Below are positions 37,325 through 46,137 of a DNA stretch of 64,000 nucleotides, piece by piece. Location of the stretch: positions 1-64,000 of the forward strand of contig JAJFIX010000037.1 in assembly GCA_021774575.1 (NCBI GenBank), given 5' to 3'. This stretch comes from Alphaproteobacteria bacterium. GTDB lineage: Bacteria; Pseudomonadota; Alphaproteobacteria; UBA6615. The notes under the pieces are model-generated. The model made no database searches. It was given only the letters and a program-made list of their open reading frames with translations, and was not told the DNA's origin. Both the position numbers and the translations under genes were made by a program. Each line of letters begins with the position of its first letter. The first letter of the stretch is position 1.

Positions 37325-38338
37325 ATGATACCTGAACCTCAGACACAATTTGTCGACTTGCCCGAAGAGTACGCAAACCCTCCGTTGGGGGCTCAAATCG
37401 ATGACGCGCGGGCATGGACCTTGGATACACTCGACCCAAGCGAATGTATCGTAACGCTAAATGATGCCCAGCAGGCCGAACTGCTCGTGGTGGCGCAAGA
37501 GCTAACCGACAACCCACTGCCCGATTTGATGCGATCTCCCGATCATATCGAGATGCCCGGCCTGGGCGCTGCGATGAAGAAGATAGGGCGCCTGCTGAAT
37601 GGCCCCGGCCTCGGTGTTATCGACCGCCTACCGGTAGACAAAATCGGCCCCGATATGGCCCGGACCATATATTGGATCATGGGGCAATTAATTGGTCGCC
37701 CCGTCGCCCAGAGATGGGATGGCTCGATGGCATTCGATGTTGCCAACGCGGGCCGAAAACCTGGGGCGGGCACGCGGGATTCCATGACCAATTTGGAACT
37801 TCTTTTCCATACCGATAACGGCTTCAATATTACCCTGCCCGATACGGTCTCGCTCTTGTGTATCAATCAGGCGCGCGAAGGGGGCGTTAGCCGATTTGCC
37901 AGCCTTTATTCGCTGCATAATCGGTTTCTCGAACGGTATCCCGAGCATTTAAAACGGCTTTATCGTCCGGTGCTGTTTGACCGTAAAGGCGAGCACGCGG
38001 ACGGCGAGCCGAAAGTTTTGCGCGCGCCTGTCTTTCAGTGGGACGGCGTGCGTCTAACGGCGCGCCCCAACGCCGTCTATATTCGCCAAGGATATGAATT
38101 GGCGGAAATGGAAATGGATGCGGCACTTTCAGATGCCCTTGACGCCCTGGTCGAAGTGGCAGCCGATGCCGATTTGTGGGTTGAGATGCGGATGGAACGA
38201 GGCCAGCTGCAATATCTCAATAATCGTCAAGTCGTGCATTATCGCAGTGCATTCGTTGATTATGACGAGGTCGACCGTAAACGCCGTGTGGTTCGTGTCT
38301 GGTACCGTCAAGCGGGCCACCCGACCTATAACGGCTAA
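37325..38338 (+). CDS. TauD/TfdA family dioxygenase
   Basis: LLFHTDNGFNITLPDTVSLLCINQAREGGVSRFASLYSLHNRF (HxD), LQYLNNRQVVHYRSAFVDYDEVDRKRRVVRVWYR (distal H and R). Confidence 0.85.
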   Translation: MIPEPQTQFVDLPEEYANPPLGAQIDDARAWTLDTLDPSECIVTLNDAQQAELLVVAQELTDNPLPDLMRSPDHIEMPGLGAAMKKIGRLLNGPGLGVIDRLPVDKIGPDMARTIYWIMGQLIGRPVAQRWDGSMAFDVANAGRKPGAGTRDSMTNLELLFHTDNGFNITLPDTVSLLCINQAREGGVSRFASLYSLHNRFLERYPEHLKRLYRPVLFDRKGEHADGEPKVLRAPVFQWDGVRLTARPNAVYIRQGYELAEMEMDAALSDALDALVEVAADADLWVEMRMERGQLQYLNNRQVVHYRSAFVDYDEVDRKRRVVRVWYRQAGHPTYNG

Positions 38339-38371
38339 CCTAGCGCAGAAAAATCATAGCATTGAGGTAAG

Positions 38372-40225
38372 ATGACTTCCGGACCGGCATTAACAAATCC
38401 GCGCGGCATTGCCCATGAAACCGACGGAACCCTTGTGGTAGCCGACTTCAGTACAGGCAGTGTTTTTCGAGTAAATCGCGAGACCGGCGAACGCTCCATT
38501 TTATCGGATGAAGCAAATGACGGCCCCAAATTGCATGGGCCGGCGGCGATCACGGTGTTGGATGATGGGCGTATTTACGTTGCCGATACCGACCTCAATG
38601 AAGTCATTAAAATAGATCCCAGAACTGGTCACCGCGTTTCGGTGGCCAGTGGGTTTAGCGCCGCCTTTGGTTTGGCCGCAGGAAATATTGGCGGTCGGCA
38701 GGTTCTTGTCGTCTCCGATACCGGTGGCGCGGGCGTTGCGGGCGGCGCAGTTGGGCCGGTTATTGTTGATATTGAGGGGGCAAACGAGGTCGTTGCCATC
38801 GGCTCTGGCGCTAATGAAAAAATCGCCTATACCGATCCAAGAAGTGTCGCGATAGATGAAAATGGCGATATCTTCATTGGTGAAATGGCCGGCGGACGCG
38901 TGATCAAGGTGACCGATCCCTTGGGAGCCGCATTGCGCGAAGTCGTTTCGGCAAGCCCGGCGGGTGCAGCCGGTCAACTCATCGGCATGAAACTAATTGG
39001 CTCCAATACTCTGCTGGCGGTAGATTTTTCTGCCAAGGCCATCGTCAAAATAGATGTGGAGACCGGCCAACGTCATCTGCTCTCGGATGGGGCATCTGGG
39101 ACAGGTATTGATTTCCTAAGCCCCGGAGGTGTCGAGGCCGCAGGTGACCATATTTACGTCACCGATTTTGGCGTGAAGGCGGTCATCGAAATCGATGCCA
39201 CCAGCGGAGATCGGAGAAAGCTTTCCGGCTCAGCTGTCTCCGGATTTTTCAATCTGCGTGGCTTAATGCAACTTTCGACAGGCGCAATCGCCGTTGCTGA
39301 TTTTGGCGGCGAACGGATGGTGTCGGTCAGTGGCATGACCGGTGATCGCACTGTCGTTTCAAATAGTGTCGTCGGGCAGGGGCCGCATTTTGGCGCCCCG
39401 GTATCGATTGCCGAACTGCCTGACCGGTCTATTGCTATATCCGATTTCGCCCATGAAATGATTTATGTCGTTGACGGGTCTTCGGGTAACCGCAAGGAAT
39501 TAAGCGGATCGACCGTCGGCACCGGCCCAACAATTGGGGCGCGGGGGCTCATCCTGGATCCAGCTGATACGAGCCGGCTTGTTGCCAGCACCTTTGGTCT
39601 GCGGGCGATCATGGCGGTCGATATTGAGACTGGTGAGCGCAGGGTCTTATCGTCGGCGTCGACTGACCTTGGTTTTGATCCCGTCGGCGACGGCATAGGT
39701 TTTCGCCAACCCCTGGGGGTTTCAATTGCGACCGAGGGGACAATTTATGTCTCCGATATCGGACTGGACGCCATCCTCTCCGTTGATCCCGATACCGGCA
39801 ATCGGAAAATTATTTCCGGGCATGTCGTGCGCGACGACGATGATAGTATCGAAATTGGTGAGGGGCCGTTATTTGGGCAACCTTTTGGGCTGACCTTGGA
39901 AGACGGGGCCAAGTCCATTCTTGTTGCGGACGCGGCCTTGCATGCCGTCATTCGAGTAGACCTGGAAACGGGTAACAGAGAAATCGTATCCGGGCCGGAC
40001 AAGGGCACGGGGCCGAAATTCGCCAATCCATTTGCGGTGCGCCTGTTCGCATCCGTCGACCCTGAAGGCGGCGGCGCTAAAGCGCAGGACAACCGGTCGG
40101 AAATTATAGTTTCCGATTACGGCATAAACGCCGTGGTGAAGGTCGATTTGGCCTCCGGCGACCGAATTATTTTGTCCGGCGTCGAGATCGGCGCAGACTT
40201 ACCGGCGGCTATTTCGGTTATTTAA
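38372..40225 (+). CDS. beta-propeller (NHL/SMP-30-like) repeat protein, about 11 repeats
   Basis: Recurring V(I/F)(K/R)(V/I)DxxTGxRxxLSG units preceded by IYVADxxxxAVI. Confidence 0.8.
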   Translation: MTSGPALTNPRGIAHETDGTLVVADFSTGSVFRVNRETGERSILSDEANDGPKLHGPAAITVLDDGRIYVADTDLNEVIKIDPRTGHRVSVASGFSAAFGLAAGNIGGRQVLVVSDTGGAGVAGGAVGPVIVDIEGANEVVAIGSGANEKIAYTDPRSVAIDENGDIFIGEMAGGRVIKVTDPLGAALREVVSASPAGAAGQLIGMKLIGSNTLLAVDFSAKAIVKIDVETGQRHLLSDGASGTGIDFLSPGGVEAAGDHIYVTDFGVKAVIEIDATSGDRRKLSGSAVSGFFNLRGLMQLSTGAIAVADFGGERMVSVSGMTGDRTVVSNSVVGQGPHFGAPVSIAELPDRSIAISDFAHEMIYVVDGSSGNRKELSGSTVGTGPTIGARGLILDPADTSRLVASTFGLRAIMAVDIETGERRVLSSASTDLGFDPVGDGIGFRQPLGVSIATEGTIYVSDIGLDAILSVDPDTGNRKIISGHVVRDDDDSIEIGEGPLFGQPFGLTLEDGAKSILVADAALHAVIRVDLETGNREIVSGPDKGTGPKFANPFAVRLFASVDPEGGGAKAQDNRSEIIVSDYGINAVVKVDLASGDRIILSGVEIGADLPAAISVI

Positions 40226-41201
40226 GGTCCAAATTAAAGAGATTTATGGCGTTGGTGCGACCGATTTGAAGTTTTTCCTGCTCGGTAATTGTGGTGGTTG
40301 CATCGTACCAATCGGTCGCGTCCTTCATATGCTCGAACGGGTAGTCGGCGCAAAAATAGACCTTATCCTTGCCAAGTACATCAAGGGTGCATTTAAACGC
40401 CGGGTCATTGAAGTTTCCGCTGGTCGTGATGTGAAAATGATCGCGGAAATAATCGCCGAGGGGCCGTTGACCGCGATAAGCTCGCCGTGACCAGCGCATC
40501 CGCGCATCGATACGCCATAATCCGAAGGGGATATTTTCCCCCAGATGCCCAATGCATATTTTTAAATTCGGGAACTCGTCGAACAGACCCGAGCCGCAGA
40601 GTCGCAATGAGTGGATTGAGGTCTCGACGGCAAAACCCCAGGGCGCGCTCATCAACCAGGGGTGGCCGTCATAAATTCGCGCCTGGGATTGTATCTGCAT
40701 CCGAGGATGGAGGTAAAATGGCACGTCGAGTTCCGATACCGTCGCCCAAAAACTCCGATACTCGGGAATATCGTAATATATAGTGTTTTCCGGATCGTCT
40801 TTTTGCTGAAAACCGTTGACCATTGCACCTTTGAAACCGAGTTCCTTAACGCAGCGGGTGAGTTCGGCCGAGGCGATATCGGGATCGTGCATCGGTAATG
40901 TTGCAAAGGCGGCGTACCGATTAGGATGCTTGGCAACGGCCTCGGCCATCCAATCATTGCCTTTGCGTGCGGCCGCCAGCGCCTCATCGGCATTGAGAAT
41001 GCCCTGTACGCCCGGTGCATTGAGGGAAAGGATGGCGAATTCGATGCCGGTTCTGTCCATGCCCTCTAAGCGTTCGCTGCCGAGATCGAGAATCTGGCGG
41101 GTAAAATCTTCCCAAATCCCCGAATCGCCGGCAAATGCTCGGGTTGATTCAAGGGTTTCGGCAATCGCGCAATGTTCCTCGAATGCTATTTTACCTTTCA
41201 T
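40218..41201 (-). CDS. amidohydrolase family, gamma-resorcylate decarboxylase-like
   Basis: MKGKIAFEEHCAIAETLES...RLEGMDRTGIEFAILSLNAPGVQGI; DVPFYLHPRM; CIGHLGENIPFGLWRIDARM; FCADYPFEHM. Confidence 0.85.
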   Translation of the reverse strand: MKGKIAFEEHCAIAETLESTRAFAGDSGIWEDFTRQILDLGSERLEGMDRTGIEFAILSLNAPGVQGILNADEALAAARKGNDWMAEAVAKHPNRYAAFATLPMHDPDIASAELTRCVKELGFKGAMVNGFQQKDDPENTIYYDIPEYRSFWATVSELDVPFYLHPRMQIQSQARIYDGHPWLMSAPWGFAVETSIHSLRLCGSGLFDEFPNLKICIGHLGENIPFGLWRIDARMRWSRRAYRGQRPLGDYFRDHFHITTSGNFNDPAFKCTLDVLGKDKVYFCADYPFEHMKDATDWYDATTTITEQEKLQIGRTNAINLFNLDLK

Positions 41202-41308
41202 GGGGACTTTCCTCTGTTGGTCAAAAATTTTCAGCTTCTATGTCACTATTTCTATCAGATGAGACTAGATAATTGCAGTGAATATAAAAGTTCTATCTCG
41301 CGGTTTAC

Positions 41309-41869
41309 CTAATTTCGCATCGGTGCGGTCGCCTGGTCTGCCTCGGGAACCGGGACCTCGAAAACATTTAGGACCATTGCCACACTTGTGTAGTAGCCGA
41401 GTATCGCCACTAACTCGACCAATTTTTTCTCGCCAATTGTGCTCAGTGCTTCAGCATATGTTGCGTCTCTGACGCGGCCGTTGGCTTGTATTTCGGTGGC
41501 GAGGTTATAGACAGTTTCGGCTTCCGCATCCTGGTCAAAAATTGGCCGTGTGCGCGCCTCTATAGCGTCAACGATCGCGCCATCCAGACCGGCCTCTAGG
41601 GCGATCGGCTTATGGATACGCCACTCAACCTGAGCCGACCAGTGGCGGGCGACGGATAAAATGAGCAATTCCGATAGCCGTGGATCCAATGACGTGCCGT
41701 AGCGACAGAACGCCCCTAGGCTCTGACTGTGTTGCGCCAATTCCGGATTGCGAAACCAGGCATTCATCGGTCCCCCGACCCGGCTTCGTGGGCCGGCTAG
41801 GATTTTATCGTGGACCGCCCGCTGGTCCGGGGTCATGTCTTCATAGGCGAGTTCGGCTAGGCGGCTCAT
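41309..41869 (-). CDS. carboxymuconolactone decarboxylase family protein
   Basis: DPRLSELLILSVARHWSAQVEWRIHKPIALEAGLDGAIVDAIEART. Confidence 0.85.
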   Translation of the reverse strand: MSRLAELAYEDMTPDQRAVHDKILAGPRSRVGGPMNAWFRNPELAQHSQSLGAFCRYGTSLDPRLSELLILSVARHWSAQVEWRIHKPIALEAGLDGAIVDAIEARTRPIFDQDAEAETVYNLATEIQANGRVRDATYAEALSTIGEKKLVELVAILGYYTSVAMVLNVFEVPVPEADQATAPMRN

Positions 41870-42654
41870 GCCTGCGCCAGGAATTGCGCCAACGCAGCGT
41901 TAAATGCGCCGGTATTTTCAATATTGGCGATATGGCCGGCGTTCTCGATGATTGCCCGTTGCGAGCCCGGCGAAGCGGCATACATGGCGTCCATCACCTC
42001 AACCGGGGCACCGACATCCTGGGCGCCGCCAATAAACAGGGTCGGGACTTTTATTTCGCACAGGCGGCGTTGATAGTCGAGGGTTTGGATGGCCTGGGCA
42101 CAGCCCAAATAGCCAGCGCCCGAGGTTCCCAGGATCATCGTTCTGACATCGTTCAGCCGATCCGCGTTGGCCTGGCGCCAGCCTTCGTTAAACCAGCGTT
42201 CCAGAGTCGCTTCTGCAATGGCTGCGGTGCCTCGGTCTTTGACCAGGGGGATGTTTTGTTGCCACACGGCATTGGACCCGGGATTGGTTTCGGCCCGGCA
42301 GTCGCAGGCGGCAAAACTGATAACCCGGTCCGGATGCTTCAGGGTCAGACCGATACCGGTCATGCCGCCGAGCGAGAGGCCGGCAAGGTGGCTGGCCTCG
42401 ATCCCAATACTGTCCCACAATCCGATAATATCGGCGATCAGCATATCAAAGTCATAGGGCCCGACCGGTGCGTCGGTCTCGCCATGGCCGCGTGTGTCAT
42501 AGCGCAAGATCCGATATTGGTCGCCGAAGGCGGCGACTTGGTCGTCCCACATTCGGTGGTTAGATCCCAGCGAATTGGAAAAAGTGAGCCAAGGGGCTCC
42601 GTCTTTGCCGTCAATTACGGCGTTGATTGTGATCCCATTGGACTCAATTTTCAT
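41866..42654 (-). CDS. alpha/beta hydrolase, 3-oxoadipate enol-lactonase-like
   Basis: LTFSNSLGSNHRMWDDQVAAFGDQYRILRYDTRGHGETDAPVGPY, HLAGLSLGGMTGIGL, RAIIENAGHIANIENTGAFNAALAQFL; ATGA overlap with the CMD gene. Confidence 0.85.
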   Translation of the reverse strand: MKIESNGITINAVIDGKDGAPWLTFSNSLGSNHRMWDDQVAAFGDQYRILRYDTRGHGETDAPVGPYDFDMLIADIIGLWDSIGIEASHLAGLSLGGMTGIGLTLKHPDRVISFAACDCRAETNPGSNAVWQQNIPLVKDRGTAAIAEATLERWFNEGWRQANADRLNDVRTMILGTSGAGYLGCAQAIQTLDYQRRLCEIKVPTLFIGGAQDVGAPVEVMDAMYAASPGSQRAIIENAGHIANIENTGAFNAALAQFLAQA

Positions 42655-42736
42655 TTGGGTGTCCTGTTTTGTCATTATTGATTTCGAACCGGCGCGGCCA
42701 TTATGCAAAAATCAGCGGAAAGGGAGGAGTATAATA

Positions 42737-43834
42737 TTGCGACTGAGCTACTTCACCATGCCGCTCCACCCGCTGGCGCGCAATTATACAGATACATTGA
42801 AGGAAGATCGGGAAGCAATTATTCTAGCCGACCGGCTCGGTTTTGCTGAAGCCTTTGCCGGTGAGCATATAACCGACCTGGCCGAGACCATCACTTCCAG
42901 CCTGATTTTTCTCGCCTCATTGGCGGCTGAGACCAAGCAAATCAAACTCTGCACCGGGACCGTCAATTTGCCGCAAAACCACCCCGCATTAATTGCCGCC
43001 CATATTGCCATGCTCGATCATATATTGGAGGGTCGCTTCATGATGGGGATTAGCCCCGGCGCGCTCCCCTCCGACGCCGAAGCGCTGGGGATCTCTTTTC
43101 CGCGCCGGGTTGAGATGATGGTTGAGGCGATCGATCATATCATCGCCCTATGGACCGACGATCCACCCTATCGGCGCCAAGGCAAATATTGGAATATTAC
43201 GACTCAAAATACCCATATGCCCGACCTCGGGCTGGGGGTGTTTCAAAAACCCTATCAATTGCCGCACCCGCCGATTATTGGAACAGTCCTCGAACCCTAT
43301 TCGAAGGGAGTTGTCGAGCTTGCCGCACGGGGGTGGCACGCGTTATCCGGCGGGTTTTTGCTGCCTAAATGGGTGGCAACTCATTGGCCCAAATATGCGC
43401 AAGGCTGTGATCGGGTTGGCCGCCCGGCGAGCCGGGCCGATTGGCGGGTGGCAAAAAGTGTGTTTGTCTGCAAGCAGGAAAAAACCGCCATCGACTATGG
43501 TAAGGCAGCGGCAAACAGCCCCTATCGGCACTATTTTACCCATCTGATCGGCAAAGCGAAAATGGCCGGGCGGTTGGACCTTTTTAAACCGGACCGCAAC
43601 CTTCCCGACACATGGGTGACGCCGGACCAGGCCCTGGATGATTTGGTTATCTGCGGCGGTGTCGAGAGTGTTGTCGATCAAATTCTCGCCTTTCGCGAGG
43701 TTACGGGGGATTTTGGTACGCTGGTCTATGCCGGACATGATTGGGTGGATGCTGATCTGGCAAAACAATCGATGGTTTTGATGGCCGAGCAGGTGATGCC
43801 CCGATTAAACGCAGCTTTGGGTGAGACAGGATGA
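42737..43834 (+). CDS. LLM class flavin-dependent oxidoreductase
   Basis: LRLSYFTMPLHPLARNYTDTLKEDREAIILADRLGFAEAFAGEHITD...TGTVNLPQNHPALIAAHIAMLDHILEGRFMMGISPG; probable TTG start after aaagggaggag. Confidence 0.88.
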   Translation: MRLSYFTMPLHPLARNYTDTLKEDREAIILADRLGFAEAFAGEHITDLAETITSSLIFLASLAAETKQIKLCTGTVNLPQNHPALIAAHIAMLDHILEGRFMMGISPGALPSDAEALGISFPRRVEMMVEAIDHIIALWTDDPPYRRQGKYWNITTQNTHMPDLGLGVFQKPYQLPHPPIIGTVLEPYSKGVVELAARGWHALSGGFLLPKWVATHWPKYAQGCDRVGRPASRADWRVAKSVFVCKQEKTAIDYGKAAANSPYRHYFTHLIGKAKMAGRLDLFKPDRNLPDTWVTPDQALDDLVICGGVESVVDQILAFREVTGDFGTLVYAGHDWVDADLAKQSMVLMAEQVMPRLNAALGETG

Positions 43835-44829
43835 AATTTGGTCTATTTGGTGGCGCAACACGGTCCGGCGACACCGGCGACAGCAGCGCCTATCAAAAAT
43901 TTATCGATTATATTATCGAGGCCGATCAATTGGGCTTTGAAAGTATTTTTCTTGTCGAGCATCATTTTTCCGGGCTCGGTCAGCTTTCCGCGTCGCTCAG
44001 TCTTTTAAGTTATCTGGCGGCACGAACCACCCGCATTCGTCTTGGCACGGCGGTGACTGTTCTGCCTTGGCACAATCCGGTGTTAATTGCCGAGCAAGCG
44101 GCGACGGTCGATCTTTTATCCGGGGGGCGGCTGGATTTTGGTGTCGGCAAGGGATATCGCGATATTGAGTTTGCGGGTTTCGGTATTTCCAAGTCCGAGG
44201 CCCAAGACCGCTACGAAGAGACACTGTCTTTCATCCGCAAAGCCTGGACCGCCAAGGAACGGTTTTCCTGGGAAAGTGAGCGCTGGCAGTTCAACGATAT
44301 CATCGTTGAGCCAGCAGTCATCCAGCAACCTCATCCGCCAATTTGGACCGGCGCCGGGACGCTGGAATCGGTCGAACGGGTTGGCAAGAGCGGCCTTAAC
44401 GTGCTCCTAGATCAATATGGCACGACGCCCATTACCGAGGGTCGCATCGAGGCTTTTCAACGGGGCAGGGCGGCGTGTGGCATGAGTTATGACCCCATGC
44501 ATTTAGGCCTGGCTCGGCATATTCAGGTGACGGGTTCAGCCGAGACGACCGCCCAAGCCATTGCCGAGCGGACCGCACGGCAAGCCGGAATGATTAAATT
44601 CGGCAAACTTCCCGGCCTGCCGGATCAGCCAAGTTCTTATGCCGACGGCGATGTAACACCAGACGATTCGGCAATGATCGGTCAAGCCGGCGAGGTGATC
44701 GACCGTCTTCTAGCTTTGCGCGAAATTGGCGTGGAATATGTCTTATTGCTCGCTTCCAATGCCGATATCGGTAGTTTGCGGAGATTTGCCAACGAGGTCA
44801 TGCCGGCGCTAGAAGGCGGAACGACTTGA
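43831..44829 (+). CDS. LLM class flavin-dependent oxidoreductase
   Basis: GFESIFLVEHHFSGLGQLSASLSLLSYLAARTTRIRLGTAVTVLPWHNPVLIAEQAATVDLLSGGRLDFGVGKGY; ATGA overlap with the previous gene. Confidence 0.92.
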   Translation: MKFGLFGGATRSGDTGDSSAYQKFIDYIIEADQLGFESIFLVEHHFSGLGQLSASLSLLSYLAARTTRIRLGTAVTVLPWHNPVLIAEQAATVDLLSGGRLDFGVGKGYRDIEFAGFGISKSEAQDRYEETLSFIRKAWTAKERFSWESERWQFNDIIVEPAVIQQPHPPIWTGAGTLESVERVGKSGLNVLLDQYGTTPITEGRIEAFQRGRAACGMSYDPMHLGLARHIQVTGSAETTAQAIAERTARQAGMIKFGKLPGLPDQPSSYADGDVTPDDSAMIGQAGEVIDRLLALREIGVEYVLLLASNADIGSLRRFANEVMPALEGGTT

Positions 44830-44894
44830 CAGCGACCTGTCATTTCCAGTCCAACAGACCTCATTTCACAGCTCAAAATTAAAAGGAACGACCG

Positions 44895-45806
44895 ATGAAC
44901 GCCGACGCGATTGAAGGACAAGAACATAGTGCGCAAAAAGGCGACGTCCGGCTGTCCCTTTGGGAAAAATGCCAGGACGACCCCAAGGACGCGATCGGAA
45001 CGGTGGTTTTTATTCATGGGTCGTCCATGTCGGCCCGCCCGACATTTGATTTGCAGGTAGCCGGTCGCCCCGATGCATCATCCATGGACTGGTTTGCCCG
45101 CCGGGGTTTCGACACATGGTGTGTTGATATGGAAGGCTATGGTCATTCGGATAAATCACGGCCGATCAATAGCGACATTTCCACCGGCGCCGACGATATC
45201 AAGGCGGCAGTCGATTATATTTGTGCCACGCGTGGGATCGACCAAATCGATCTTTATGGAATTTCATCGGGATCGCTGCGGTCCGCTCTGTTTGCCCAGC
45301 GACACCCCGACCTGGTGCGGCGCCTAGTGCTTGACGCCTTTGTCTGGACCGGCGAGGGCAGCCCGACTTTGGAAAATCGACGTAAAAAACTGCCGCAGTT
45401 TAAGGCCGAGCTCCGTCGTCCGGTTGACCTGGAATTCGTGCGGGGAATATTTGCCCGCGATCATGTGGGGAGTGCCGAGGATGAAATCGTCGAGGCCCTG
45501 GCCGACGCCATTACCGCTATAGATACCTCGATGCCCAACGGCACTTATGTCGATATGTGCGAAAATCTGCCCCTGGTAGAGCCGGAAAAAATTGCCAGCC
45601 CCTGTTTGATCGCGCGCGGAGAATTCGACGGTATCGCTGGGGTTGACGACTTGCTGGAATTCTTCAAAGGTTTGCCAAATCCCAACAAACAATTCAAGAT
45701 TATGGCGGGCATTTCCCATGCCAGTTTCCAGCAAAAAAACTATTTGATGGTTTACCACATGATCCATGCATTCCTGACCCAACCCGAGCCGATATATCGC
45801 GGCTGA
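44895..45806 (+). CDS. alpha/beta hydrolase
   Basis: VVFIHGSSMSARPTF, CVDMEGYGHSDKS, LYGISSGSLRSALFAQRHPD, AGISHASF. Confidence 0.85.
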   Translation: MNADAIEGQEHSAQKGDVRLSLWEKCQDDPKDAIGTVVFIHGSSMSARPTFDLQVAGRPDASSMDWFARRGFDTWCVDMEGYGHSDKSRPINSDISTGADDIKAAVDYICATRGIDQIDLYGISSGSLRSALFAQRHPDLVRRLVLDAFVWTGEGSPTLENRRKKLPQFKAELRRPVDLEFVRGIFARDHVGSAEDEIVEALADAITAIDTSMPNGTYVDMCENLPLVEPEKIASPCLIARGEFDGIAGVDDLLEFFKGLPNPNKQFKIMAGISHASFQQKNYLMVYHMIHAFLTQPEPIYRG

Positions 45807-45899
45807 GCCCGAATGCGAAAATGTCATCTCGAATTAATCCTTTGCTAGCTATTTAAAGCCCATGATGGCAGCATTGCGGTTCTGGAGAGGCGTGGATTT

Positions 45900-46094
45900 A
45901 TGTATTCTAGTTTTCGAACGCTATTGAACGACGAGTCTGGTGCCAGTGCCCTCGAATATGGGATCATCGTGTCCCTGGTTTCTGTTGCGGCGATCGGTGC
46001 GATGGCTGCCGTCGGTGTTTCCGTGCAGTCGCTTTTGAGCTCCGCTGGAAACTTTCTTGAAGCTGCACGGGCGGGAATTGACGTCGGAGACTGA
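45900..46094 (+). CDS. Flp family type IVb pilin
   Basis: LLNDESGASALEYGIIVSLVSVAAIGAMAAVGVSVQSLLSSAG: class III prepilin motif G-A-S-A-L-E-Y and hydrophobic helix. Confidence 0.88.
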   Translation: MYSSFRTLLNDESGASALEYGIIVSLVSVAAIGAMAAVGVSVQSLLSSAGNFLEAARAGIDVGD

Positions 46095-46137
46095 GCCTCT
46101 GTCTGATTGCCAATCGGCGAAAAAGAGGCTGCCCCTG

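Noticed and set aside
41680-42681. 333-aa plus-strand ORF
   Set aside because: Antisense to the enol-lactonase-like and CMD genes; no recognisable motif.
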